From Ornithodoros turicata (taxonomy: Eukaryota; Arthropoda; Arachnida; Ixodida; Argasidae): a stretch of DNA of 64,000 nt. The notes beneath the pieces were generated by a model. It made no database searches. It worked only from the letters and a program-made list of their open reading frames with translations, and was not told the origin of the DNA. The position numbers were made by a program, and so were the translations under genes. Below, piece after piece: positions 46,751-57,183 of this stretch (position 1 is the first letter of the stretch; each line of letters begins with the position of its first letter). The stretch lies in assembly GCF_037126465.1 (NCBI RefSeq), contig NC_088202.1, positions 123,704,123 through 123,768,122 of the forward strand, given 5' to 3'.

Positions 46751-47516
46751 TCTGCCGTTGGTGTGACGGGGTTATGATCCAGCAACAACATCAGCATTTG
46801 CCAGTGTTGCACCTAGTGGCGCTACTAGTATTCGTATTCGCCTTCTCTTTTTTTCTTTCTTTAGTAGCGGGGTAAAGATCCTGCATTACTTTAAACTCTT
46901 AGCGGAAAAACTATTCCCGCTACAAATTCAGGCAGCGGCGGATTCCTTCTCCGCTACCGCTACTTTCAATAAAATGGAAAATGTTCAACATTAGCGGGGA
47001 AAGTGAAACATCGAAAAAACGATTTTTGCGGTTTGTTTCATTCTTTTGCCATTCACGATGCTCCGCGATTTCAACTACTCTCGTAAGTTAAGCCCCGCTG
47101 AATGTGACGAAAATAACGTAATTCTCTTCTGATATCTCAGAACCTATCCAGTCTCGTTGCGTGCATCAGTTTACTTTTCAACGTTTTGCGAAACGCATAG
47201 CACTATGTGATAGTGAGCAACGTGACCAATGCTGTAGTGTATGAGATGATTGATTGATTGAGATATAAAAAATATGGAGATGTGAGACCCGAGAGTGTTG
47301 TGCGGATAGGAACACAGAGAGATCATGGAAACACGATAAAATTTATCCATGGTCATTTCACGGAAAACAGCTTTATTCTAGTGTTTCTCTTTTTAGTGTA
47401 ATGTGGGATTCAGTAACGAACGTGGGTGAAGCATTGCTGCCGAGGTTAAATAATTTTAGCTAATTTCGGTCGTCGAACGTGGTTCCCAGCAGCTGAAAGG
47501 CATCATGTAGTGGGAT
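46751..47516. other. No gene; possible AGCGG-motif element end
   Basis: AAACTCTTAGCGGAAAAACT at 46893-46912, followed by TCCCGCTAC and further AGCGG motifs up to 47000, resembles a further family with CTCTTA-type terminus. No partner end was found. A TGATTGATTGATTGAG run lies at 47247-47262. Confidence 0.35.
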
Positions 47517-48243
47517 TTTTTTTATTTCGTGTTAGCGCCGCGAAGCAACTGTGACTATTAGCTGCGCACAGACCTGGGGGCTTAATCGCTTCATCGTCGT
47601 TACGGTCGTTATGAGATAACGAGCGGCGGGAAATTCAAAAACGCGGGCGGGAAATTAAAAAAGATGTGCACGTGACACATTGCGCATGACGTATCCCACG
47701 CCCTCCATGAAATCGCGCGAAGAGCGCCGTGCACGTGTTTTATCACGTGCCGTTCTCGACGAGTGCCCCGCCTCTCGTTAGCTGCTAAAACGTGCAAGTG
47801 ATTAAGCCCCCTGGACAGGCGAAGAGAGGACGGCAGGAAGCAGTGGGAGACAGGTGGTTAGTATGCGTCCTGGGTAGACTTCAAGAGGGACTGTGCCGCC
47901 ATTCGTATAGAATGCCTGCCGAGAAACCTCAGAGAAGGAAGCCGGTGGTAGGATTCGAACCCACAATCTGCCAGTCTTCAGCACGACCTTTTTTTTTTTA
48001 ATTCCGTGTTAGCTCCGCGAAGCAAATGTAGCTATGAGCGGCGTACAGGCGTGGACACATGGAGAGTGGACAGCAGGAAGGATGGGCGGGTGGGGGACAA
48101 GGGGATCAGGAGGAACTTCAGGAGGCTTCACACCTTCCTGGGCCGACTTCAGGGGGAACTGTGTCGACATTAGTCTCGAAAATCTGCCGCAAAACCAAGG
48201 GAAAACCTCAGACAGCACAGCCGGTGCGGCGATTTGAACCATG
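47517..48243 (-). repeat. SINE2 copies, three minus-strand pieces
   Basis: Piece 1 (47517-47583) is the 3' region only: T run, CGTGTTAGCGCCGCGAAGCA. Piece 2 (about 47815-47990) has the body and the head (GGATTCGAACCCACAATC, complement of a B box). Piece 3 (47991-48243) starts with a T run and CCGTGTTAGCTCCGCGAAGC and ends in a head with GCGATTTGAACC. Pieces 2 and 3 are in direct tandem. All carry the CTGGG..GACTTCA and ACTGTG.CG.CATT blocks. Confidence 0.75.
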
Positions 48244-51200
48244 GAGAAAGGTATGAGGGGAGGCGCACTGTTCCAACGAAAAGTGAAACTGGTAATCACG
48301 TTCGTTCTCTTCAAACACACCCTTCTGTTAACTGAACTGGGATAATACCCAGTGTGTCACTCCACGGTTGTTATTTACTTAGTGTTACGTCTTTATGCAC
48401 TTTGAAGCATAACCCAAACTCAACAGAGCCCAAAGCCCGGATCTCAATTGATAGGAAAAGGAAGAAAGAAAAAAAAAAGATGAAGTTTGCACGCTAGCTG
48501 GTTTGACACCAGCATCTAAGACGGCTCCTAGGAAACGTCCTTCTGGGAAAACGCTTCCTCGCTTCATTTCATGCTTTTTTCTCACAACCAACTTACGTGC
48601 TCTAAACGCAACGTGAACTCGGTTCTGGCAGATGGGAGATCCCACTGTGGAATCACGTCCATTCCTTGTGGCAGGAACGGCTACTGCGTCATACACATGT
48701 GTGCCTGTGCATCTATACTACGGCACATCTCTTGGGCGTGGCTGACCTGACAGATATACCATCAACCGTCCGCACGTACAAGGCATATCAGTACGTCCCT
48801 GTGACTGAAAAAAAGAAGGAGGGCACTGGCATTTTCGGGTTGCAAGAAGGAACTGTTTGCATGACTGCGATATACCACAAACATTGGCACCGGCAACGTA
48901 ACAACCGCAGTGCAGAGAGATCGGTCCGCACGCAGTATTATGTTTTCGATGCTTTTACAGGAGTTGTGTCAACTTCAAGCCCTGCACGCACGAAGAACAG
49001 GCATGGTGTTCAAGGCACGGTGTGTCGTTTTGGTTGCATTATGGTGCGTGATGCGCAGTAGGTGAGGCAGAACGGAGGTCTTTACAATAATAATTTGAGT
49101 AGACAAGGGTTTCGTGTTGACCTGTTGTACACTGAGACATATATCAGGTGCTATACATGCGCTATAAAGGTCATCAAACTGTAGAAGTGTGTACCTCATT
49201 CCTGTACTATGTACCCACTACGTACCTACTATGTACCTACTGTACTACTATGTACCTCATTCCTCATTCTTGTATGTACCTTTCATTCTGTGATGGCTAG
49301 TCCTTCCATCGCGTAACAAACAAACTTTCTGTTCTCCCTGTGTTTTACAGGGAAAAGAGAAAGTTTGTTTGTGAACATCCAGCAATTTTCACCTACCTTC
49401 CTGTACGTAACAGTCTCCTCGCTGGCTTAAATCGACCAATCAAAATTGCAGGGGCCTCATTTTCGAATGGCGTGGACTTCAGTTTCTTCGTCGCTGTCAT
49501 TACTTTTGTTAATCGCATATAATGTCATTATTGGTTTTGTAAGTGTCTACGGATACCGCGAGAGCTAGGGCCCTTGAAAACACAGCGATGCGGTGCTGGC
49601 AGTTTCCAGGCGATTATACACAGAAAAATACGATCTGTTCTCCGTTCCTCCTATAGCTTTTGCATCGGGTTTACGAACGTGACACCGTTTTGCAAAAGGT
49701 CGCACCTGCCTCTCTTTGTTATGAACTTTACCAGTCAAATTCTTCATAAAAGAAGCCTCTCTAAATAAGAATGTATCAGGCCGTTTCCGTCGCTGACACC
49801 GCCTTTTCCTCCTGACATTGTTTCACGTATTTCGCTAAAAGCAAAACGCGAACGGAACGCCATATTCACGCAACATTGCACTCGAATAACCTTTATCTTG
49901 CAGCAACTGCATCCTCTCCAATTTGGGGTTTCGACACGGCCCATACAATACATTGCTGCAATCTTTTTTTCATTTCCAAATTAACGGCTGCCAGGATTAC
50001 GCACTTCCAGGTCGCGCTAACCATAGCTTTGGTCCTCTCACGAGCTTACGTCCCCCAGCTTAGTTTACGGTGTAATTTCAGTTCTCCCCTTGCGACACAC
50101 GGAAGCCGAGAGGTGAGTTCTAGCTCGACTCGTCCGAACGCGGAACAAACTTGGCAACCGGCGGCGTCACCTTTCTTTCTAAATCCTAGAGCTTTAGGGA
50201 ACCGCGCGTTGGAATCCACGAGTGTCAAGACACATGGCTTGATAGCAGGCAGCTCCGCTTTATCCTTGCCAGTCAGCCCTCATCGAAGATAAGGCGCCGT
50301 GAACCTTCCTGTCGTACAGATGCCAAATCGGATATTGATCCTGAGCGCAATTTACGGCGGCAGGAGCTCTATGTTCTTTTTCCGGAGCCCACTTGGACGG
50401 CACAAAGTACGGCACGCTCGAGTGGCGCTTTTCATTGCGGTATTTTACGAAGTCACGACCACGCCATGGTTTCTTCCCGCATGGGTTCACTACCGTTCAT
50501 TCGTGGCGAAAGAACGGAAATGAAAGGTTTCTTTCGAGAATCAGTTCCTCCTTTTTAACGCACAATGGTCACTTCGATGGAAGACGTATATATTATAAGC
50601 AATTCGACAGTACGACGTAAGGATTTGAGCTTGCGTTAAATTAAGGAGGGGACAGACTGCGCGTAAAAAAGGGTCTAGATAAGGTATACAAATATGGAAT
50701 AAATCGTAAATGCCTATTAAACACCTTCTGTGAGTCGTTACGATTATGCGATTATGCATCATACTGCATGTACCTTATTCCTGTGAATCGTTATAAAGTG
50801 TCTACGTGACTGTATACGGGCAAATTGCGCCGTATTCCTCCATGGATCCATAATAAAATGTTGTGTCCCTGTTTATTAGGCCTTGTACCCTGGTACAGTA
50901 AGCTTGTAATCAGATAATGGTCACTTAGCCTTCTGAAGTATCGCTAGAGCCCGCAGTTCGATGACAACACACTATCGGTTTTATCGAGGAGATGTATTTC
51001 TGTCGAAACGTCCCCTATACGTCCCTACAACGTCGTTCTAGTTCGGTGTGGTCTGAACTGGTGACGCAGAGAGTAAGTTTGTGATTGCTGGGGGGGGGGG
51101 GGGTGACGTTCAATAAGAGTCGCTTCAAGCATGCAGACCGCCCGGAAGTAGCACCCCACCACCACCAAAGGTTCGCTTCACTGTCATCACACCAAACAGC

Positions 51201-52640
51201 ACAGCAGCATTACGTCGCTCGCTGAGAGAGCCGGGTATGGAGACGGGTGCTTCTCCTGCGCACATTATGCGAGTGCAGTGAAAGCACTCTTCATAGTGAG
51301 CTGTCACAGACGGACAGGCGGCTGTGTTGTGTTAATCTTTCTGTCCTGAATATTACACAAAACATTGTGCAGGGTATCGGAACCAAATCTTTCGAAGATT
51401 TGGTCGAGTTTGAAGCTTGCACCTTTAATCCTTTCATTGTCACGCCAGACGCAGTACATTCGATATCATAATCTGCCTTGAAATTTCAGTGATTTTTTAT
51501 TGCCTTTCAACAGACTCTGTGACTGTGGCATGAACAGAAATATAAATTAAGATCGCGTAAATGGATTTAAACTTCAACCTTTATGTTGTGAGGTGCGGCG
51601 TTATGTGAAATAACAATTACCTGTACTACGTTGAACTGTGGGAATATAGTGTAAGTCTGTAAGCGAAACGCAGTGTTTATTTACCAGGTGGGCATAGTAG
51701 TAACGTTTCAATAGTGACTTACTACTTTGTGAACTTTGTAAGAGCTGCTTGTGCGAAGCAGTGATGGCGTGGACAAAAAAAAAAAATATTCGGAATGCGA
51801 ACTACGTGCAGTCTTTGATCCTCGATATAGTCTTTGACTTTCAATTAGGCCTATCTCGGTTAAGTTTTATGTATTCGTATACGTGAAATTTATGTAAGCG
51901 TTCAGTTAGTAGCGCGATGAGTTATACAGTTTAAATTCTCTTCGATTTCGAATGCAAGAAATATATTGTCATCTATTCTGTATGATTGATAAATAGTCTT
52001 CAACCATTGCTGAACCATGCAGAGAACGTACGTATTTCTGGGATCAAACCACGACGTTTTCTCATGTCCTGACCTTGTTACTTCATGTTGCGACCTTACA
52101 TATGAAAAAAAAAAGATGAAAAGTATGTTTGTTAGGATAACTATGCTGTATCAGGCAACAGCATGACACATCGTTATAGACAATGCAACACAATACTTCG
52201 AGTATATTTTTGGCATTATACGGCCTTTGACGCAATACACCCTGGTGGAGCCCAGTGTAACCTGATGTCCAGTAACTTAATACAGACCGGCAAACCGCGT
52301 TTCAAAGCTATTGTGTGTCAGGGCTATAATGTTTACGCAGTGCCAGTTTCGCACTGGTGTTTTAGTTTTTGTGTCGTCAGTGTAGTATGAGCGACGTCAG
52401 CAATGCTATGCACGATACTAAGGCTTGTGAGTAACAAAATAAGCTAAAGAGTACGTAACACACGAAGGAAAAATATCTTGATTTTACATGTGAGGGAATG
52501 AACAACTAGCCAAATGACATAGAGACGGAGAGACACGATGGACACGAGTACGTGTTATAGCTAGACGTTCGTTTATAACACACACACACACACAAAAAGA
52601 ATCAGAATCCTGATCAGAAAGATCAGGAATTAGAGCAGGT
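48244..52640. other. No gene seen
   Basis: 4.4 kb without an assignable feature. A degenerate minisatellite of TACTATGTACC-like units lies at 49203-49280 and a G run at 51091-51105. An inverted pair AAACAAACTTTCT / AGAAAGTTTGTTT lies at about 49317-49372. Long reading frames here have no recognisable domain. Confidence 0.4.
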
Positions 52641-53311
52641 ATCTCCAAGCAGCACAATGTATTGAAAGCTGCAGTACATGGGGGTGGCCGGCAGGTGTCT
52701 TATCAGCGTGGTGCTTCATTTCTCAGAGCTGCCCATGAAGAGGAACAATCTTGATCTACGCTGCCACCCCTGTGCACTCGCGTTTTGCACTGCTTGGGTC
52801 AGTTTGGTCGCAGTTATTGAATCTCACGGTTTAACAATCGCACCGATGGCATGCTAACGCAACGGTCCTCCCCAAGGCTGTTGATAATGGATGCCTTCAA
52901 AATGTATTATAAACTTGATCCGCAAAGAATGCAAGAAAGGCAAGTGGCCAGACGGGGTGCTGTTAGTAACGGATGAGGCACCTCGGCTACCAGTTTGGTT
53001 TATGGCTATATGTTTTGCCACAAGTTAGGGGGATGCAGTAGAATACACCTTGGTGGCAATCGACAAACTTATCTTTATGCCGTATCTTGCCACGGGAGCC
53101 GCCTGCTACGTTGTTTATCTTCCCGGACAAAGATTCTAACTTTATAGGAGCAGGTAGTGTGATAGGAACAGCGTATCTTTGCCTTACTTTTTCTTTCAAG
53201 CTGTGCATGAGAAACTCCATGTATACTATAAGGAATGCAACTGGATTTCTGGGAAGCCTTTTCATGGGTTTCTTTAGCATAACCCTAATCCCGGCAAGAC
53301 CGCCACCGTGA
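52640..53311 (-). pseudogene. Penelope-like element 3' end, minus strand
   Basis: On the minus strand: a block with ITLPAPIKLESLSGKI near 53170-53110, then KIRHKDKFVDCHQGVFYCIP and LTCGKTY near 53085-53010. This fits the cysteine/histidine approach and first motif of the GIY-YIG endonuclease of Penelope-like retroelements (usual CGK.YIGQTGR). The element C-terminus reads ILKASIINSLGEDRCVSMPS then VRLLNRE near 52905-52830. The GIY-YIG core is largely deleted and stops occur. Reverse transcriptase is absent. Paired head to head with the copy that follows. Confidence 0.78.
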
Positions 53312-54263
53312 GTGTCTCAGAGTACCCACATTGGCGCTGTCTCTCAGCTTGTGCCAAAGTGGATTCCGGTAACGTGTACTCACACGATCTAAAAAGAGCC
53401 GCTTTGAATGCCATGTTAACTATACATTCCTCTTATATACGTGGACGTTCCCACAGCTTCAAAAAGGCTGGGCAAATATATGGTGGTCCTATCACACTAC
53501 CTGCTCATTTTAAATTAGAATCTTTGTGCAAGAAGATAAACAACACAGAAAGCGACTCCCGTTGCAAGATACGGCATAAAGATAAGCTTGTCGATTGCAA
53601 TCAAGGTCTAGTCGACTGACAGTATATAGCGTAGACGCAGGCCAGCTGGTGGGCAAGCTCCACAGTGCAATAGGTCTGGGCATAAACAGAAACAGGACAT
53701 GAACACAAGACTCCATAGTCTTGACACAACTGAGTCGTGTATTAGTGTCGTTCTTATGTTTGTGCCCACACTGAGGCTTTTGCACAATGGAGGCTGCTTC
53801 ATCTCCGCTTAGCTTGCTGCAAGGCATATAGCCATAAGCCAGACTGGTAGCTAGGTGCCTCGTTCCCTTACGAACAGCACTCCCTTTGGCCACTTGCCTT
53901 TACATTGCAGAGATTGCTGTTTCACCCCTGCCTTTCAGAATTCCCCTGTTCAAGCATTCCTTGCGGATCATGTTAACTACCCAAGCAGCAAAGTGTACTT
54001 AAAGTTGAGTGCGATAGGGGTGGACGGGTAGCTGGAAGGCCTTGAACAGACTCGTGAAAGTAAAGAACATTGATAAGACACATACCGTCCACCCCTATTG
54101 CACTCGACTTTCAGTACATTGTGCTGCTTGGGTAGAGAACGTTTTGAGGCATCCCTTATCAACAGCCTTGTGCAGGACCGTTGCGTTAGCATGCGGTCGG
54201 TGCGATTGTTACAGTATCAGACTCGATATTTGCAAACAAAGTGAGACCTGTTTTATCCACTGA
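53312..54263 (+). pseudogene. Penelope-like element 3' end, plus strand
   Basis: On the plus strand: SHSFKKAGQIYGGPITLPAH near 53450-53510, FKLESLCKKINNTESDSRC, KIRHKDKLVDCNQGLVD to 53619, parallel to the minus-strand copy. The element C-terminus EASLINSLVQDRCVSMRSVR is at about 54148-54210. Between them (53625-54140) the GIY-YIG core is not readable, and the interval contains a hairpin (53980-54137). ACTTAAAGTTGAGTGCGAT-like sequence in that hairpin also appears in weaker form at 52645-52690 at the far end of the partner copy. Confidence 0.72.
53983..54136. repeat. Hairpin within Penelope-like copy
   Basis: Arms of about 50 bp: CTACCCAAGCAGCAAAGTGT ... GGGGTGGACGG at the left, CCGTCCACCCC ... 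ATTGTGCTGCTTGGGTAG at the right, with a loop of about 55 bases. A few mismatches. Similar half-site AAGCAGCACAATGTATTGAA lies at 52656. Confidence 0.7.
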
Positions 54264-55094
54264 CCTATTCCAGTGTACCTGTTTCGTTTTTTTTTTTTTT
54301 TGTTTCTTTTCTTTTTTGTAAACAAATGTTTATCAATAAAACCTTAAGTTGTGTGCAGTACTCGTGTTCGTTGTGTCTCTCCGTTTCTGTGTTCTTTGGC
54401 TGCTTGTTCATTCCCTCACAGTCACTCACATTCCAGCTATCCCGCCTTTTACACCGCCAGTTTAGCTGCACACACGCAGCGTGCAGTGCAGTGCAGCGTG
54501 CACAACGTGCTGTTCATCTGCCCATATTTAACTGATGCAAGCCTTTGAATTTCAGCATCATCTCAAGAATTGCAGTATGCTTATATGGGATGCTTCTTCG
54601 CTCTTTGGACACTTCCGAACTATTTGCATATCCCTGCATCTTTCGTCTTTCAGAAACTCACAACTCTCAATTGAATGAATCGCCAATTACGCGATATTTA
54701 CTTGCAGCCCTTATTCTTCGGCACTTCCCTCAAACACAGCGAACAAAGACAACCGCCCACACTTGCAGGCGACACGCGGTATGCGAGACGCTAACGAAAC
54801 TCGACAGTTCGTGTGTTTAGTATTCCTGCGCACTCATAGCAAGACCAAGGGCTCTTTGCGTACACGTAGGGCTTTAAAAAGGATAAGAAGCTTGCATCGA
54901 GGTAGAGTGAAATATGGGCCGTTTGTGAGGGCGGATCATTTCCTTCCTAATGCGTCTGAAGCACGTACTGCATCTATTTATCTCGAGGACCTTCTCCACT
55001 CTGCACAGGATGGGACAAACAAGAAATGCATGGAAGAAAATCACACACACACACACTTCTCGCGTACTGCGCGCTAAATTCCGGATCAAGCTGT
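54264..55094. other. No gene seen
   Basis: A T run at 54287-54301 and mixed sequence. A CA repeat lies near 55042-55055. No domain recognised. Confidence 0.4.
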
Positions 55095-55102
55095 ATCAAG
55101 GG

Positions 55103-57175
55103 CAGGGATGGGCAGTAATAGTAATACTTTGTACTATAATACTCATTTTTGAAATGTATTTGTATCTGTATTATAATACACAAAACGAGGTATTACATGT
55201 ATTATAATACTTTTGAATTTGTAATACTTTCGCAGAGGTCGTAAGTTCGACCTGCAAAGTGTCACCGGTGTACTTTATCAGTAATTTTTCGTGTCCCACT
55301 AACCAGGGCGGGGCAAGATATTTCAAAAAAGTATATTCGATGCCGATACTCGATACCCTCAAAAATTGTATTTCCGATACCGATACAAGATACAGAACCA
55401 AAATTGATTTTCGATACAGATACTCGGTACCGTATCGTCGATACTTCCATATATAACTGAAATCCCGAATATAATACAGCTGGTGTTATGATTAGCGAAG
55501 TTTATATTACTGAAATCACAATATAATAAATCTGGTGTTATGATTCGCGAAGTTTACATCACTGAAATAACAATATAATAAACTGGTAATATGATTAGGG
55601 AAGTAAAAACATTTATTCGTTATTTCTAGAGCAGTTAGTGTATTTTTATAGCGCACTTTTTCTGACAGGGCTTGAACGTATCCGACCGCACGGATTTAAT
55701 GAAGCTGCACTGTCTAAGCAGCTAGTCTTGTTAGAACTTTAGACTGAAGCCATGGGTACGTTGAAACGATCGCATCCATAAGCAGCCTAGCAAAAAAACA
55801 ATTCTTTAAGACAATGTTCTTCGTGCGTACCGGTCTGTGAGCACTTGACTATACATTGACAACTTTTTTTCTGCTGCTTTTATCGTTTGGTACTAGCTGC
55901 AGTACTTACCCGGTAGCCTCTGACTTGATTTTCTTAGTTGGCCGTTGTGAATTGTGACCTGTAGAACGGGTTACAGTGCTCAAGCTAAGCCGGCGGTTAT
56001 TCTTTCCGCATGGCAGACGCGGAATCCACACTTCAAGTCAAGTGGACGTGCTCTTGCGCACTGAGGAGGGGGACATCGGGCAGCGCAGTTCCAGAAGCCG
56101 TGAGGTTGGTCCTGTGCAAGGCGTTTTCGGCGCGCTCGCCGTACAAAGAGACGGAAGAGGTTCTTCTGGAACCAACTAGAAGCCGCGCGCGCCACGAGCG
56201 CGTCCCAGGGCAGGGCCCAGGGCCTCCTCTCCGGGCGACCTTGACGATGGAGCGCGCGCGCGCGGACGTAAGCTTCGAACGAATTTATGGTCGACATGTC
56301 TACGCCGCTGCGGCCTGGCTTGTACTACCGCCTGAGCGAGCGCCGCCGACCCTAAGTCTCACAACAACCTCAATATTTGCGTCTTTTTTTAATATCGAGT
56401 ATCGTTAAAATACACGATACACTAAAAATGTATTTTCGATACCGATACTCCAATACTCTCATTTTTGGCACGCGGTACCTAATACCGATACACAAAATGT
56501 ATCGAAGATACATGTATCTGCGATACTGCCCACCACGGCCACAAACATTTGAACAGGAACAAGGCTCCTATTACAGTGCTCCCCTGCCCCAAATTATCCC
56601 AAAGCGAGTGACTTTGGGGCCAGAGGTTACTCGAGGTTTCCTCGCATTCCTTCCACTTCACAATCCGTAAGGATGAGTCATACCAGTGCCAGCCCTTTGC
56701 CTTATGAAAGAGTGCGTCTAGTGCAGCCTGTCACCCCTGCACGCGGTTGCACTATGGACAGTCACAGGTTTTTGAACGGCCCACATTTTATCGTCCAGAG
56801 TGGATGAAATCAGGGCTCTGCCACAGTGAGAGCAAGTCGTTCACTGTGATCGAATTGATCAGCGCTATCTGATCTTATTCGGAAAGATCAGGCCACGTGC
56901 AAAAATGTAAGCGTGAATAAATCGTCACTGGAGAATGATTGTCGCGATAAGTAATGGGCCATATATCTAAGTAATTCTTCGGTTCTTTTCCTTTCTTTCT
57001 CCGCGAGTACCAATGTATTACAAGTATTACTCGTGTAATACACAGACATGTTAGTATTATGTATTATAATACTCATTTTTGAAATGTATTTGTATCTGCA
57101 TTATAATACCGATTTCTAGGAAGTATTATGTATTAGTATTATAATACAAAATATGAGTATTACTGCCCATCCCTG
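55103..57175. mobile_element. hAT-like element with 8-bp duplication
   Basis: The left end is CAGGGATGGGCAGTAATAGT; the complement of the right end is CAGGGATGGGCAGTAATACT (19 of 20). The flanks ATCAAGGG (55095-55102) and ATCAAGGA (57176-57183) form an 8-bp duplication with one mismatch. CAGGGATGGGCA is a classic hAT terminus. Subterminal TATTATAATAC motifs cluster at both ends (55125-55230, 57010-57150). No transposase is recognisable. A second element (55304-56538) is nested inside; without it the host element is about 830 bp. Confidence 0.88.
55304..56538. mobile_element. Nested hAT-like element with 8-bp duplication
   Basis: The left end is CAGGGCGGGGCAAGATATTT; the complement of the right end is CCGTGGTGGGCAGTATCGCA, sharing GG..GGGCA. 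The flanks CCACTAAC (55296-55303) and CCACAAAC (56539-56546) form an 8-bp duplication with one mismatch. Subterminal CGATACCGATAC motifs cluster at 55336-55450 and 56390-56530. The centre includes a GC-rich patch (about 56000-56350) with an open frame of 132 codons (56010-56408) in which I recognise no domain. The element has no readable hAT transposase. Confidence 0.75.
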
Positions 57176-57183
57176 ATCAAGGA

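Noticed and set aside
49876..50490. Overlapping long frames on both strands as a possible gene
   Set aside because: No domain, no conserved motif, and frames on both strands are similarly long, as expected for chance in moderately GC-rich sequence.
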